Assembly (NCBI RefSeq): GCF_018596315.1
Contig: NZ_JAHEAG010000034.1
Span: 1 to 64,000, forward strand
DNA: 64,000 nucleotides
Direction of reading: 5' to 3'
DNA from: Bradyrhizobium sp. SRL28
Lineage (GTDB): Bacteria; Pseudomonadota; Alphaproteobacteria; Rhizobiales; Xanthobacteraceae
A model generated the notes under the pieces. It worked only from the letters and a program-made list of their open reading frames with translations. It made no database searches and was not told the origin of the DNA. Positions 17,044 through 25,414 of the stretch are shown piece by piece (within the stretch, counting starts at the first letter, position 1; each line of letters starts with the position of its first letter). Made by a program: the position numbers and the translations under genes.

Positions 17044-18012
17044 CTATCCCAGCCGCCAGCCGACCTCTTCCGTAAAGCTCTTGTAGAACTCCGGGGTGTA
17101 GGCTTTTTCCGGGGCCTGCCGCACCCGCTCGTCGAGCTTGTGAGCGTCGTCACCGACGAGAATCCGCCAGCGCTCGGCCTTGACGCCGTCGAGGATGATC
17201 TTTGCCGCGGCCGCCGCCGTGGTCGGCGCCTCGTCGTGGAAGGTGCGTGCACGGTCGAGCGCGATCTGCTGGATGTCGTCGTCCGACATCGGCGCGGTGT
17301 CGATGCCCATGCCCTTCAGGCGCTGCCGCGTCGCCAGGATTTCATTCGGGCTCAGTTCTTCGGATTCCGATCCGCTCTGGATCTTGCGCGAATTGGAGAC
17401 GATCGAGGTGCCGATATGCCCGGGCATAACGACGGAGCATTTGATGTGCGGCGCGTTGAGCCGCAGGTCCGTCATCAGCGCTTCGGTAAACCCTTTCACC
17501 GCGAACTTGGCGGCGCTGTAGGCGGTGTGCGACGCGCCCAATCCCACGGACGCCCAGAAGCCGTTGACGCTCGACGTGTTGACGATGTGGGCCTCGTCCG
17601 CCTTCATCATCAGCGGCAGGAAGGTGCGGACGCCGAGATAGACGCCGCCCCAGCAGATGTTGAAGGTGCGCTCCCACTGCTCGCGCGTGTTGGTGAACAG
17701 GCTGCCGCCGCCGCCGATGCCGGCGTTGTTGAACAAGAGATGGATCTTGTCGGTCGCCTGCTGCTCGATCAGCTCATCGCGAAAACGCTGCAGATGAGCC
17801 TCGATCGAGACGTCGGCGACATGCGTGGTGACGCGCAGCCCCTGCGGCAGCTTTTCCGCCTCGCACAGCCGCTTGGTCTCGGCCATCGCCTCCAGGGAAA
17901 CGTCGCACATCGCGACATTGCAGCCTTCGGCCACGAGCTGGCGCGCGAGTTCGCGGCCCATGCCCGTGCCACCTCCGGTGATCACGGCAAACTTTCCGGC
18001 AAAGTCCTTCAT
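17044..18012 (-). CDS. Short-chain dehydrogenase/reductase (SDR)
   Basis: A 322-residue NAD(P)-dependent oxidoreductase. The Rossmann motif is TGGGTGMG near the N-terminus, NNAG follows, and the catalytic Ser and YxxxK appear in NTSSVNGF and TAYSAAKFAVKGFTEAL. The extra C-terminal ~60 residues (FHDEAPTTAAAAAKIILDGV) are typical of the longer classical SDRs in Bradyrhizobium lipid or xenobiotic metabolism. Substrate unknown. The start was set at MKDFAGK, which has a GAGG upstream, although about 11 bases away. The DapA-like gene lies upstream on the same strand. Confidence 0.82.
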   Translation of the reverse strand: MKDFAGKFAVITGGGTGMGRELARQLVAEGCNVAMCDVSLEAMAETKRLCEAEKLPQGLRVTTHVADVSIEAHLQRFRDELIEQQATDKIHLLFNNAGIGGGGSLFTNTREQWERTFNICWGGVYLGVRTFLPLMMKADEAHIVNTSSVNGFWASVGLGASHTAYSAAKFAVKGFTEALMTDLRLNAPHIKCSVVMPGHIGTSIVSNSRKIQSGSESEELSPNEILATRQRLKGMGIDTAPMSDDDIQQIALDRARTFHDEAPTTAAAAAKIILDGVKAERWRILVGDDAHKLDERVRQAPEKAYTPEFYKSFTEEVGWRLG

Positions 18013-18165
18013 TGAGATCGTTACCTCGGTTTTCAATTTTTGAGTTGGGGCTCTCATGGCAATGGAGCCCGTGCGAACAGGACAGTAACAGTTCGCGACT
18101 GCCGGTAAAGCCGCCTGCGAAGCCGATGGTTCGATGGACTCGCGAACGTTTTCGCGCGGCGGAAT

Positions 18166-19071
18166 TTACTCCGCCGCCTCGCGAGAGCCGCCCAGCGCGC
18201 TCAATCCTTCAAGCGCCTTCCGGATGGCGGCCTGTTGCGCGGGCGATGCTTCCGGCATCGGTGCGCGAGAGAAGGTTGGCGGCAATCCCTGCAGCGACTG
18301 TGCGTAGCGCGTGCACGCCGGCAGATTGTCGGAGACGATGGCGTTCCACAGCGTCAGCAGTTTTTGGTGCAGCTCCAGCGCGCGGACGTGGTCGCCCGCC
18401 TTGACTACGTTCCAGAGTTCGACGGAAGCGTGCGGCGCGGCGCTCAAGATCGCCGCGATCGACCCATGCGCGCCGAGCGTGTAGGACGGATACATCAGCG
18501 CATCGACGGCGCTGTAGATCAATTTGTCCGGCGCCATCATCATGAGATCGGCGAACAGTTTCAGGTCGCCGGCACTCTGCTTGACGCCGACGACGAGCGG
18601 CACCTCGTTCATGATACGAGTCAGCAGCGCCGGCGAGAGATAGGACCACGGCACCACGTTGTAGATGATGATTGGCATGCCGGTTTCGTCGGCCATGCGG
18701 CGGAAGTGATCGACCATCGCCTGCTCGTCCGGCTTGAACAGATAATGCACCGGCGTCACCTGCAACGCGGCGACGTTCATGTCGCGCACCAGTCTGCCGC
18801 GCCGGATCGCATCGCGCGTGGAATCGACGATGATGCCGGCGATCACGGGCGCGCGCCCGTTCGCGGCTTCCACCGTTGCCGCCACCAGGTCGCGATACTC
18901 CTCGTGGTCGAGCGTATGCCCCTCGCCGGTCGAACCGCCCGCCGCCATGCCATGGCTGCCGGCGCCGATCAGCCAGTCGACCTGGGGAGCAACGAGTTTG
19001 AAATCGATCTCGCCGTCTTTCCGGAACGGCGTGGTCATCGGCGGTATCACGCCGGTGGGACGTACTTTCAT
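18166..19071 (-). CDS. Dihydrodipicolinate synthase/N-acetylneuraminate lyase family aldolase
   Basis: A 301-residue TIM-barrel class I aldolase. It has GGSTGEGHTL near residue 46, the tyrosine in PIIIYNVVPW and the Schiff-base lysine in VGVKQSAGD. The family covers DapA, kdgD and sugar-acid or hydroxyproline-pathway enzymes. True DapA would normally sit with lysine genes, so a catabolic aldolase or dehydratase role is more likely here (inference). It lies 150 bases upstream of the SDR gene on the same strand. Confidence 0.8.
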   Translation of the reverse strand: MKVRPTGVIPPMTTPFRKDGEIDFKLVAPQVDWLIGAGSHGMAAGGSTGEGHTLDHEEYRDLVAATVEAANGRAPVIAGIIVDSTRDAIRRGRLVRDMNVAALQVTPVHYLFKPDEQAMVDHFRRMADETGMPIIIYNVVPWSYLSPALLTRIMNEVPLVVGVKQSAGDLKLFADLMMMAPDKLIYSAVDALMYPSYTLGAHGSIAAILSAAPHASVELWNVVKAGDHVRALELHQKLLTLWNAIVSDNLPACTRYAQSLQGLPPTFSRAPMPEASPAQQAAIRKALEGLSALGGSREAAE

Positions 19072-19232
19072 GGGCTGGCCCTCGCGTTTCCATCCGCTAT
19101 GGGTGGGGTGTTTCCCCCACTTGCCGGCGAGCCTATCGAAGCTCGACGTTACGATCCAGTTGCGGAATTGGCATGGCAGGTCACATGATCCTGGCTACGC
19201 AGGATCTGTAAAAAAAAGCCGTGAGACACGCT
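19072..19232. other. Intergenic upstream of the DapA-like gene
   Basis: Contains the presumed promoter of the aldolase gene, an A8 tract near 19210 and a GTGAGACACG sequence near 19221 that resembles motifs at the borders of the 6.9-8.4 kb insert. No gene seen. Confidence 0.35.
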
Positions 19233-19412
19233 TCAGCCGCGCTTGCCGCCCGCGACGTAGCCGGCGGTGACCTCGTCCTTATGCGCGGCAAACGCTGCCA
19301 GCACTTCGGCCTTCTCGCGCTTCGGCACCTTGGCGAAACCCAGCGTCCGGCTGAGCTCGGCCGCGACCTCTCGAATTCCACCGGCAAGATCCGAAGGTTG
19401 CGGTGGGCCTCC
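19233..19412 (-). pseudogene. Remnant of a C-terminal domain, possibly group 1 truncated haemoglobin
   Basis: Fifty-nine codons open between two stop codons without a plausible start codon. They include ELSRTLGFAKVPKREKAEVL and AAFAAHKDEV. The KVPxREKxEVL pattern recalls the last helix of group 1 truncated haemoglobins with the KVPxREK ending, from memory only. No upstream part of such a gene is found in the next 200 bases in any frame, so I read it as a decayed 3' end. Confidence 0.4.
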
Positions 19413-19662
19413 TCAAGACCTAGCGGCGTCGCGCCGGGCCTGGTGGCCGTGAACTGGAATGGTCCGCCTGAAACGTTGCAGACCCAAAGCGTCCGCATGA
19501 ACGTGAGTCCGGGCAGCCTTTGCAGGTTGCAAGTCAAAGCGTCGCTTCAATCTCGGCAGGGCCGGAAATGAGGCCACAGGGTGCGCCCCCGCGCTCGTTG
19601 AACCTTTGGCCTCCGCCGACGACCTACTGACCAGAGGCAGTGTCAATCCAGAGGAGACCGCC

Positions 19663-19791
19663 GTGAGCCAGTGGCGCGACAGCATGGTTGATCGACCGGA
19701 AACGAGCGGTGTGGCTTACCTGACCGGTTGGACCGTCAGCGGAGTAGCTGTACTCGGGGCCATCGTGGCCGTCTGGGTGCTCGGCATCTAG
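19663..19791 (+). CDS. Single-span small membrane protein (42 aa)
   Basis: A GTG start with a strong GAGGAG six bases upstream opens a 42-residue peptide. It has a polar N-terminal half (SQWRDSMVDRPETSG) and a hydrophobic C-terminal helix (TVSGVAVLGAIVAVWVLGI). The good ribosome site and clean N-out/C-helix design argue that it is real. No family recognised. The surrounding DNA is gene-poor. Confidence 0.5.
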   Translation: MSQWRDSMVDRPETSGVAYLTGWTVSGVAVLGAIVAVWVLGI

Positions 19792-20056
19792 CGACGGTCA
19801 AGACCACAAGGAATGACAGGAATCGTCGGGACGGCTTGCCCCCGCCCCCGCTAGCTCGCCAATCCTGCGCCCACACGCCAACTTGGCCGCCCGCACCTAG
19901 GGCTTGTTGAAAAAGTAGGCGCGTTTGCCAGCGCTTTCTCCGCGTACTGGTCGCGATCGCAACGGTGACCGCCTGGACTGTTGGTAACATCAACCGTTGC
20001 CCAATTACACCTCACGAAACCGGTGCTCCGTACCCTACCCTTTGTTGGGGGCGGCC

Positions 20057-20230
20057 ATGGATCTATTTCGAGCTGAGAAGATTGCCAGCGTTCGGGACCA
20101 ATCAAACCATGACTGCCGTTTCTGCGGCGGAAGGCTCACTCTCCTCAAAACGATCATGGAATCTGAGAGCGGAGTCGTCATTCATATATTTGAATGCGGA
20201 CAATGCGGAGAGCGCATTTGGAAGGACTAG
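20057..20230 (+). CDS. Small zinc-ribbon protein (57 aa)
   Basis: A 57-residue protein with two CxxC knuckles, CRFCGG and CGQCGE, spaced about 27 residues apart by a beta-rich segment (GVVIHIFECG). This is a classic rubredoxin-like zinc ribbon. Such orphan proteins are common in Bradyrhizobium and have no assigned role. The ATG has a G-rich stretch (TTGGGGGCGG) upstream. A longer frame from an upstream ATG is open but lacks conserved character. It ends about 155 bases before the duplicated tRNA fragment. Confidence 0.6.
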   Translation: MDLFRAEKIASVRDQSNHDCRFCGGRLTLLKTIMESESGVVIHIFECGQCGERIWKD

Positions 20231-20385
20231 GCCAGAAGTCCGCTCTGCTTTTTTGAGTCGGTCCCCGCTCGTCGCAAAGGTCCTCGATCTCGTGGAACGA
20301 CCGACGAACAGAAAATGCAAACCGCGTGTAAACGGGCGGCTGGCTGTAAACCGGTCGCCCCAAAGCGGCGTTGAAAATGTTGGGT

Positions 20386-20434
20386 AAATTGGTCGGAGCG
20401 AGAGGATTTGAACCTCCGACCCCTAGTCTCCCAG
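20386..20434. repeat. 49-bp duplicate of the tRNA-Pro 3' end (attachment-site half)
   Basis: A perfect 49-base copy of the sequence at 21822-21870, containing the CCA end, acceptor and T arms and the 3' half of the anticodon arm of tRNA-Pro. The tRNA 5' half is missing, and the match stops sharply after CTCCCAG. This is what integration of an element at a tRNA 3' end leaves behind. Confidence 0.85.
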
Positions 20435-20728
20435 GCGCGGGTGTCACTTTGAAATCAGTGCGAAATTTTGGCAACCGCTATGTTGGAGCCACATTGAATT
20501 CTTTGAGTTTTTGGTTTCGTTTGGAAACCGAAATCACTCTCCTGTGCGACTCATAAAGGCGCAGATGTCGGCTTTTGGGATAAGCAGAAATCTGATGCTT
20601 GATCAGAGCATTGCTGGTTTTTGACCCTTGGCAGACTGGCCAATGCAAAAAGGTTGAGTCCTGCTTCCATAGCAGTAGCCCCGACAGCGCTTTGAATACG
20701 AAACGCCGTATCTCGCCAACGCGACCTT
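20435..20728. other. Gene-free left part of the tRNA-bounded segment
   Basis: About 290 bases between the tRNA fragment and the lipoprotein gene. No convincing frame, repeat or terminator was found. The sequence is less GC-rich than the chromosomal average seen here. Confidence 0.3.
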
Positions 20729-21172
20729 TTATGAGCGCTTAAGCTCCGTGAATGCAGAAAGATCGCTGCAGGGCTCGGTACCGAGACTGATTTCGTGTAC
20801 TTTCCCGCGTTCGTAAGTGAAAACGCGATTATCTCTCACTAGAATTCCGAACGGATTATCTCGATAAATAGCGACACAAACGGTTGGGATGGTACCTCCC
20901 CGAAATAGTCCACCATATCGCTCGTACGGCGGAGTAATTTTTGCATCGCGTACCACATAGCGATTATGAGTACGAATGTACTCGGCAACGAGCACTCGGT
21001 AGTTACTGGGTAGCGCAGCCGACGCCGCGGCCGTTTCCTTCGGATCTGTTGTTGGAGGCGGAATCAACCGCGTGTGCATCGCGTCGCTGGCGCATGCAGC
21101 TAACGTACATCCACCAACGACAATGCTGCTCACAGCAGCTAGTGCCTTCCACCGCCGCCACCATTGCGACAT
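20729..21172 (-). CDS. Hypothetical lipoprotein in the tRNA-bounded segment
   Basis: A 147-residue predicted lipoprotein: a basic start (WWRRWKAL), a hydrophobic stretch and a lipobox-like TLAAC or VVGGC near residues 19-26. The mature part has a YRVLVAEYIRTHNRYVVRDA segment and a C-terminal Cys but matches no family I know. GGGAG lies five bases before the ATG, so the start is well supported. It is the only clear gene between the two copies of the tRNA-Pro 3' end and may be cargo of a decayed integrative element. Confidence 0.6.
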   Translation of the reverse strand: MSQWWRRWKALAAVSSIVVGGCTLAACASDAMHTRLIPPPTTDPKETAAASAALPSNYRVLVAEYIRTHNRYVVRDAKITPPYERYGGLFRGGTIPTVCVAIYRDNPFGILVRDNRVFTYERGKVHEISLGTEPCSDLSAFTELKRS

Positions 21173-21821
21173 TGACGCTCCCCAAATCCACTACGCAGCA
21201 GCCGGCAACCCAAATACAACCATGACGTGATAGTCAACACATTTTGGGCGCAAGCGGTGGAAGAGCCTCTGAATAGACGAGGCAAGGTTGGCTCTCACGA
21301 GAAAGGCGGCCAGCATGTCACCTGGGTCGGATGTTCGCTCTTAGCCCGACTCGGACCTCCGGCGACGCCCGCTTTCGCGCTGCTTTAAGGGGCATAGCAA
21401 CCTCAGAACTCCTGATCCGAGCCACGCTTAGGCCCAATCGCAAAGCCCGCCCACTGGTAAAGCCGGCGCGACACTTCCTTCTTGATACTTTCAATCTGGA
21501 AAAGAGTTTGTTGGCGGCCGGTGCTGATCTCCGGCATGTGCGCTGAGTCTCAGGCTCCAGCAGTGGTCAGGCCCTGAGTTTTACTTTCGACCTGCGCATC
21601 AGCCTACGCATTCACCGCACGACGAATTATGCCATGAACAAACGCGAGCAGTGATTGTATTTCGTTATTCCAACCGTCGTGCCGATTATCGAAACGAGAT
21701 AGAACGGCCGGCGTCCTTTCGTTGAAAACACCGAGGAATCCGGAAAAATTGTCAACCAAAGCCGTAGTTGATAATTTGGGACTAGAGCGGCCGGCTTTGT
21801 AAGGTGTTGAACTTATTTGGA
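21173..21821. other. Gene-poor 650-bp stretch beside tRNA-Pro
   Basis: Only short frames without ribosome sites occur here. The end (GTGTTGAACTTATTTGGAAA) resembles the flank of the displaced copy (GCGTTGAAAATGTTGGGTAA), suggesting that the similarity between the two tRNA-Pro flanks extends imperfectly beyond the 49-bp core. No integrase was found. Confidence 0.35.
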
Positions 21822-21825
21822 AAAT

Positions 21826-21903
21826 TGGTCGGAGCGAGAGGATTTGAACCTCCGACCCCTAGTCTCCCAGACTAGTGCGCTAACCGGGCTGCGCCACGCT
21901 CCG
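21826..21903 (-). tRNA. tRNA-Pro (GGG)
   Basis: The minus strand folds as a complete tRNA: acceptor CGGAGCG pairs with CGCTCCG, the D arm carries GCGCAGCCCGGTTAGCGC, the anticodon stem is CTAGT/ACTAG with loop CTGGGAG (anticodon GGG), the T arm has GGTTCAAATCC, and CCA is encoded. The 3' portion is duplicated 1.4 kb downstream. Confidence 0.95.
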
Positions 21904-21995
21904 ATGCCGTTCCATTAGCTGCGATCAGCGCCCGGCGCAAGGCGCGCGAGCGGCCTCATTGAGGGCCGGCAGCCGGCCAGTTCCACCAGCCCCCT

Positions 21996-22550
21996 TCAGC
22001 CATCCTTCATTGCATTGTCCAGCAATTGACGGCAGGCGACCAGGTCTTGCAGCACCCGTTCGAGGCGCTCGCGGTCTGCGTCCGAGGGCCCGGGCTTGGC
22101 CTTGGCGAACGGCAGCAAAATGCCGTCGTCGTCGGTATCGACAAAGCGGTAGTCGATTTCCTTCTCTTCGGTCTCGTAATCCTCGTCGTCGGCATCGACG
22201 GTCGGCGTCTCGCCCTCCTCGGGCTCCTGCAGGCTGAGACTGACCGCCTCCTCGACCGCGCCGAAGGTAACGGCGGAAGTCTGGTCGGCAAGGCCCTGCA
22301 CCGATTTGATGCCGTGCTCTTTGAGGATCCGCTGCACGCCGCGGATGGTGTAGCCCTCGCCGTACAACAGCCGGCGAATACCCTTGAGCAGGTCGACGTC
22401 GTCGGGGCGGTAGTAACGCCGCCCGCCGCTTCGCTTCATCGGCTTGATCTGGGCGAACCGCGTCTCCCAGAACCGCAGCACGTGCTGGGGGATATCGAGT
22501 TCTTCAGCGACTTCGCTGATGGTACGGAACGCATCCGGCGCTTTGTCCAA
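21996..22550 (-). CDS. MerR-family transcriptional regulator
   Basis: A 184-residue regulator. The N-terminal winged helix is FRTISEVAEELDIPQHVLRF followed by WETRF, RRYYRPDDVDLLKGIRRLLY and the GYTIRGVQRILKEHG dimer helix. The C-terminal half is acidic (DADDEDYETEEKE) with no effector-binding cysteines, so it is not a metal sensor of the classical type. This subfamily directly follows ihfA in many alphaproteobacteria. Translation starts at a TTG with GAGGAG about nine bases upstream. Its target is unknown. Confidence 0.85.
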   Translation of the reverse strand: MDKAPDAFRTISEVAEELDIPQHVLRFWETRFAQIKPMKRSGGRRYYRPDDVDLLKGIRRLLYGEGYTIRGVQRILKEHGIKSVQGLADQTSAVTFGAVEEAVSLSLQEPEEGETPTVDADDEDYETEEKEIDYRFVDTDDDGILLPFAKAKPGPSDADRERLERVLQDLVACRQLLDNAMKDG

Positions 22551-22641
22551 ATGCTCGCTCCTCTCAACTCGTGTTGTTTGTGAAGACGATTACGCGGTCT
22601 TGCTACGCGGCCTTCGTACTCGGTCGTGGTACTCGGTCTTA

Positions 22642-22971
22642 CTAGTCGGTCTTGCCCTCGCCATTGCCGACCGCGTGGCCGTTGATCCGCTGCTTCAGAA
22701 TAGCCGACGGCTTGAACACCATCACGCGACGCGGCGAGATTGGCACTTCAGTACCGGTCTTCGGGTTACGTCCGATCCGCTGACCCTTCTTGCGCACCAT
22801 GAACGAGCCGAACGACGACAGCTTCACCGTCTCGCCCTTCTCCAGGCAGTCGGTGATCTCTTTCAAAACGAGTTCGACAAACGCCGACGATTCCGTTCGT
22901 GACAGGCCTACCTTCTGGTAGACCGCCTCGCACAAATCGACACGTGTGACTGTTTTTCCGGTCCCGGTCAT
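22642..22971 (-). CDS. ihfA: Integration host factor alpha subunit
   Basis: A 109-residue DNA-bending protein of the HU/IHF family. The signature is GSFMVRKKGQRIGRNPKTGTE-like: RIGRNPKTG and the intercalating arm EVPISPRRVMVFKPS are typical of the alpha subunit. It acts with IhfB to bend DNA at promoters and recombination sites. The start at MTGTGKTVTRVDL was chosen over a TTG 20 codons upstream because it matches the family length and has a G-rich site before it. It lies between fabH and the MerR gene on the same strand. Confidence 0.93.
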   Translation of the reverse strand: MTGTGKTVTRVDLCEAVYQKVGLSRTESSAFVELVLKEITDCLEKGETVKLSSFGSFMVRKKGQRIGRNPKTGTEVPISPRRVMVFKPSAILKQRINGHAVGNGEGKTD

Positions 22972-23100
22972 CGCCTGCCCCGCACTCTCGGCGAACAATT
23001 TATTGCCTGAAATTAGGAGGTTAGCACGCAATGGTCAACAGTGAGCATCATGCATGCGCATGGAACACGCTGCAATTTAACCGGTATTTTTACGCAGCGC

Positions 23101-24078
23101 TTACCAGCGCACGAGCGCGGAACCCCAGGTAAAGCCGCCGCCCATGGCTTCGAGCAGCAGCAGATCGCCTTTCTTGACGCGTCCGTCCTTGACCGCGACC
23201 GCCAGCGCCAGCGGAATCGACGCGGCCGACGTATTGCCGTGCAGATCGACGGTCAACACCACTTTCTGCGGTGCAATATGAAGCTTGTTCGCCGAAGCAT
23301 CGATGATTCGCTTGTTGGCCTGGTGCGGAATGAACCAGTCGATATCGTCGGCCGTCAGGCCGGTGGCGTTGAAGGCATCGACGATCACGTCGGTGATCAT
23401 GCCGACAGCGTGCTTGAACACCTCGCGGCCTTCCATCCGCAAAAGGCCAACGGTCTGGGTTGAGGACGGACCGCCGTCGACATAGAGCTTCGACTTGTGG
23501 CGGCCGTCGGAACGCAAATGCGTCGTCAGCACGCCGCGGTCGCTCGATTTGCCCGGTTCCGTCTGCGCCTCCAGCACGACCGCGCCGGCGCCATCGCCGA
23601 ACAGCACGCAGGTTCCGCGGTCGTTCCAGTCCAGAATCCGCGAAAAGGTCTCGGCGCCGATCACCAGCGCGCGCTTGTAAGAGCCTGCGCGCAGGAAATT
23701 GTCGGCGGTCGCCAGCGCAAAGACGAAGCCGGAGCAGACCGCTTGCAGGTCGAAGGCCGCGCCGTGGTTGATGCCGAGGCCCTCCTGCACCGCCACCGCG
23801 GTGGCCGGAAAGGTGTTGTCCGGCGTCGAAGTCGCCAGCACGATCAGGTCGATCGCTTGGGCGTCGAGCCTCGCATGATGCAGCGCCGCGCGCGCAGCCT
23901 TGATCGCCAGATGCGAGGTGAACTCGCCCTCGGCGGCGACGTGGCGCTCGCGGATGCCCGTGCGCTGCACGATCCACTCGTCGGACGTATCAATGCGGCT
24001 CGCCAATTCGGCATTGGTCAGAATCCGCTCCGGCAAATATGAGCCGCAGCCGAGCACGACCGAACGTATTGCAGTCAC
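23101..24078 (-). CDS. fabH: Beta-ketoacyl-ACP synthase III
   Basis: A 325-residue thiolase-fold enzyme that condenses acetyl-CoA with malonyl-ACP to start fatty acid synthesis. The catalytic triad is visible: Cys in AVCSGFVFAL (about residue 112), His in WFIPHQANKRII and Asn in HGNTSAAS. The C-terminal GGGFTWGSALVRW matches the FabH end. The start is a GTG that overlaps the plsX stop by four bases (GTGA), so it is translationally coupled to plsX. Confidence 0.95.
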   Translation of the reverse strand: MTAIRSVVLGCGSYLPERILTNAELASRIDTSDEWIVQRTGIRERHVAAEGEFTSHLAIKAARAALHHARLDAQAIDLIVLATSTPDNTFPATAVAVQEGLGINHGAAFDLQAVCSGFVFALATADNFLRAGSYKRALVIGAETFSRILDWNDRGTCVLFGDGAGAVVLEAQTEPGKSSDRGVLTTHLRSDGRHKSKLYVDGGPSSTQTVGLLRMEGREVFKHAVGMITDVIVDAFNATGLTADDIDWFIPHQANKRIIDASANKLHIAPQKVVLTVDLHGNTSAASIPLALAVAVKDGRVKKGDLLLLEAMGGGFTWGSALVRW

Positions 24079-25112
24079 GACACAACCTCCTGCGCGATCT
24101 GCGCCTGTACCAGCGCACTGATCTTGGTGAGGAGATCGCAGCGGACCATCTCATAGCCAACATCAACTGCGTAGGCAAAGCCTTCGGCGTTGATTCCGCC
24201 GTGGCTCTTGACAACCACACCTTTCAGTCCAAGCAACACACCACCATTGGATTTGTTCGGATCAAGCTTGTCCCGGAGCGCCTTGAAGGCGCTGCGGGCG
24301 AACAAATAGCCAATCTTGGATTGCCAGCTGCTCGCCATCGCATTGCGCAGAAAATCCGCCATCTGGCGTGCGGTGCCTTCCGCGGCCTTCAACGCGATGT
24401 TGCCGCTGAAACCTTCCGAGACGATCACATCAGCCGCGCCCGCGCCGATCCCGTCACCCTCGACGAAGCCGAGATAGTCGAGCTCTGGAAGATTCATCGC
24501 GCGCAATTGTTCCGACGCCTTGCGAATCTCCTCGCCACCCTTGACCTCCTCGACCCCGATATTGAGCAGGCCGACGGTTGGACGCTTCAGGCCGAACAGC
24601 ACGCTCGCCATCGCGCTGCCCATGATCGCGAGCGACACTAGATGATGCGCGTCGCCGCCGATGCTGGCACCGAGATCGAGTACGACGGAATCGCCGCGTG
24701 CCGTCGGCCACACGCCGGCAATGGCCGGCCGGTCGATGCCGGGCATGGTGTGCAGATGGAAGCGCGCCATCGCCATCAGCGCGCCGGTATTGCCCGCGGA
24801 AACCGCCACGTCGGCCTCGCCCTTCTTCACCGCGTCGATCGCAAGCCACATCGACGAGTTCTTGCGGCCGCGGCGCAGGGCCTGGCTCGGCTTGTCGTGC
24901 ATGCTGACGGTGACGTCGGTATGGACGACGCGGGAGGCCTTTTTCAGCGCCGGATATTTGGCAAGCTGCTCATCGATCTGCTTGCTGTCGCCATAGAGCA
25001 GAAATTCGCTGTCGGGATGCCGTTTCAAAGAGATGGCGGCGCCGGGAACGACGACCGATGCGCCGACATCGCCACCCATGGCGTCAAGCGCGATTCGAAC
25101 CTTTTGCGGCAT
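24075..25112 (-). CDS. plsX: Phosphate acyltransferase PlsX
   Basis: A 345-residue enzyme that turns acyl-ACP into acyl-phosphate for phospholipid synthesis. The opening VRIALDAMGGDVGASVVVPG, SAGNTGALMAMA, LDLGASIGGDAHHL and GFVEGDGIGAGAADVIV match PlsX. I set the start at MPQKVRIAL, 65 codons inside a longer open frame, because family members begin there and a GGGAC lies upstream. It is coupled to fabH by a four-base overlap. Unlike in enterobacteria, no rpmF is found next to it. Confidence 0.95.
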   Translation of the reverse strand: MPQKVRIALDAMGGDVGASVVVPGAAISLKRHPDSEFLLYGDSKQIDEQLAKYPALKKASRVVHTDVTVSMHDKPSQALRRGRKNSSMWLAIDAVKKGEADVAVSAGNTGALMAMARFHLHTMPGIDRPAIAGVWPTARGDSVVLDLGASIGGDAHHLVSLAIMGSAMASVLFGLKRPTVGLLNIGVEEVKGGEEIRKASEQLRAMNLPELDYLGFVEGDGIGAGAADVIVSEGFSGNIALKAAEGTARQMADFLRNAMASSWQSKIGYLFARSAFKALRDKLDPNKSNGGVLLGLKGVVVKSHGGINAEGFAYAVDVGYEMVRCDLLTKISALVQAQIAQEVVS

Positions 25113-25414
25113 GAACGTCCCGGAAACCTGATCTCTTGCGGCCCTCGTAGAGCCCGGCCGCGCACTGGAATGGCACCGCCAAAGCGATGCTCGGCAAAGC
25201 GCAATACCACGCCCCCGCCGGGCCGCGACAATAGCGTGTCCCTGTCCCGACACAACCTCTTGACCACGCTCTTTTGGCGAAAGCCAAGCGCTGTGGCCGG
25301 AAATCAAGAGTGCAAAATATCCCGATATGATTCAATGCCTTATGGGACATTCCTGGCGGGATATCACAGCCACCTCGAACCGGTGGCAGCTTCGCCGGCC
25401 ACTTTAACTGCCGG
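25113..25414. other. Intergenic between DUF177 gene and plsX
   Basis: About 300 bases with no gene. An inverted pair ATATCCCG / CGGGATAT (about 25318 and 25360) flanks a 32-base centre. A shorter hairpin (GCCACC / GGTGGC) lies near the DUF177 stop. It probably holds the plsX promoter. rpmF is absent. Confidence 0.35.

Noticed and set aside
21331..21546. 71-codon plus-strand frame beside tRNA-Pro
   Set aside because: No ribosome site and basic random-looking composition.
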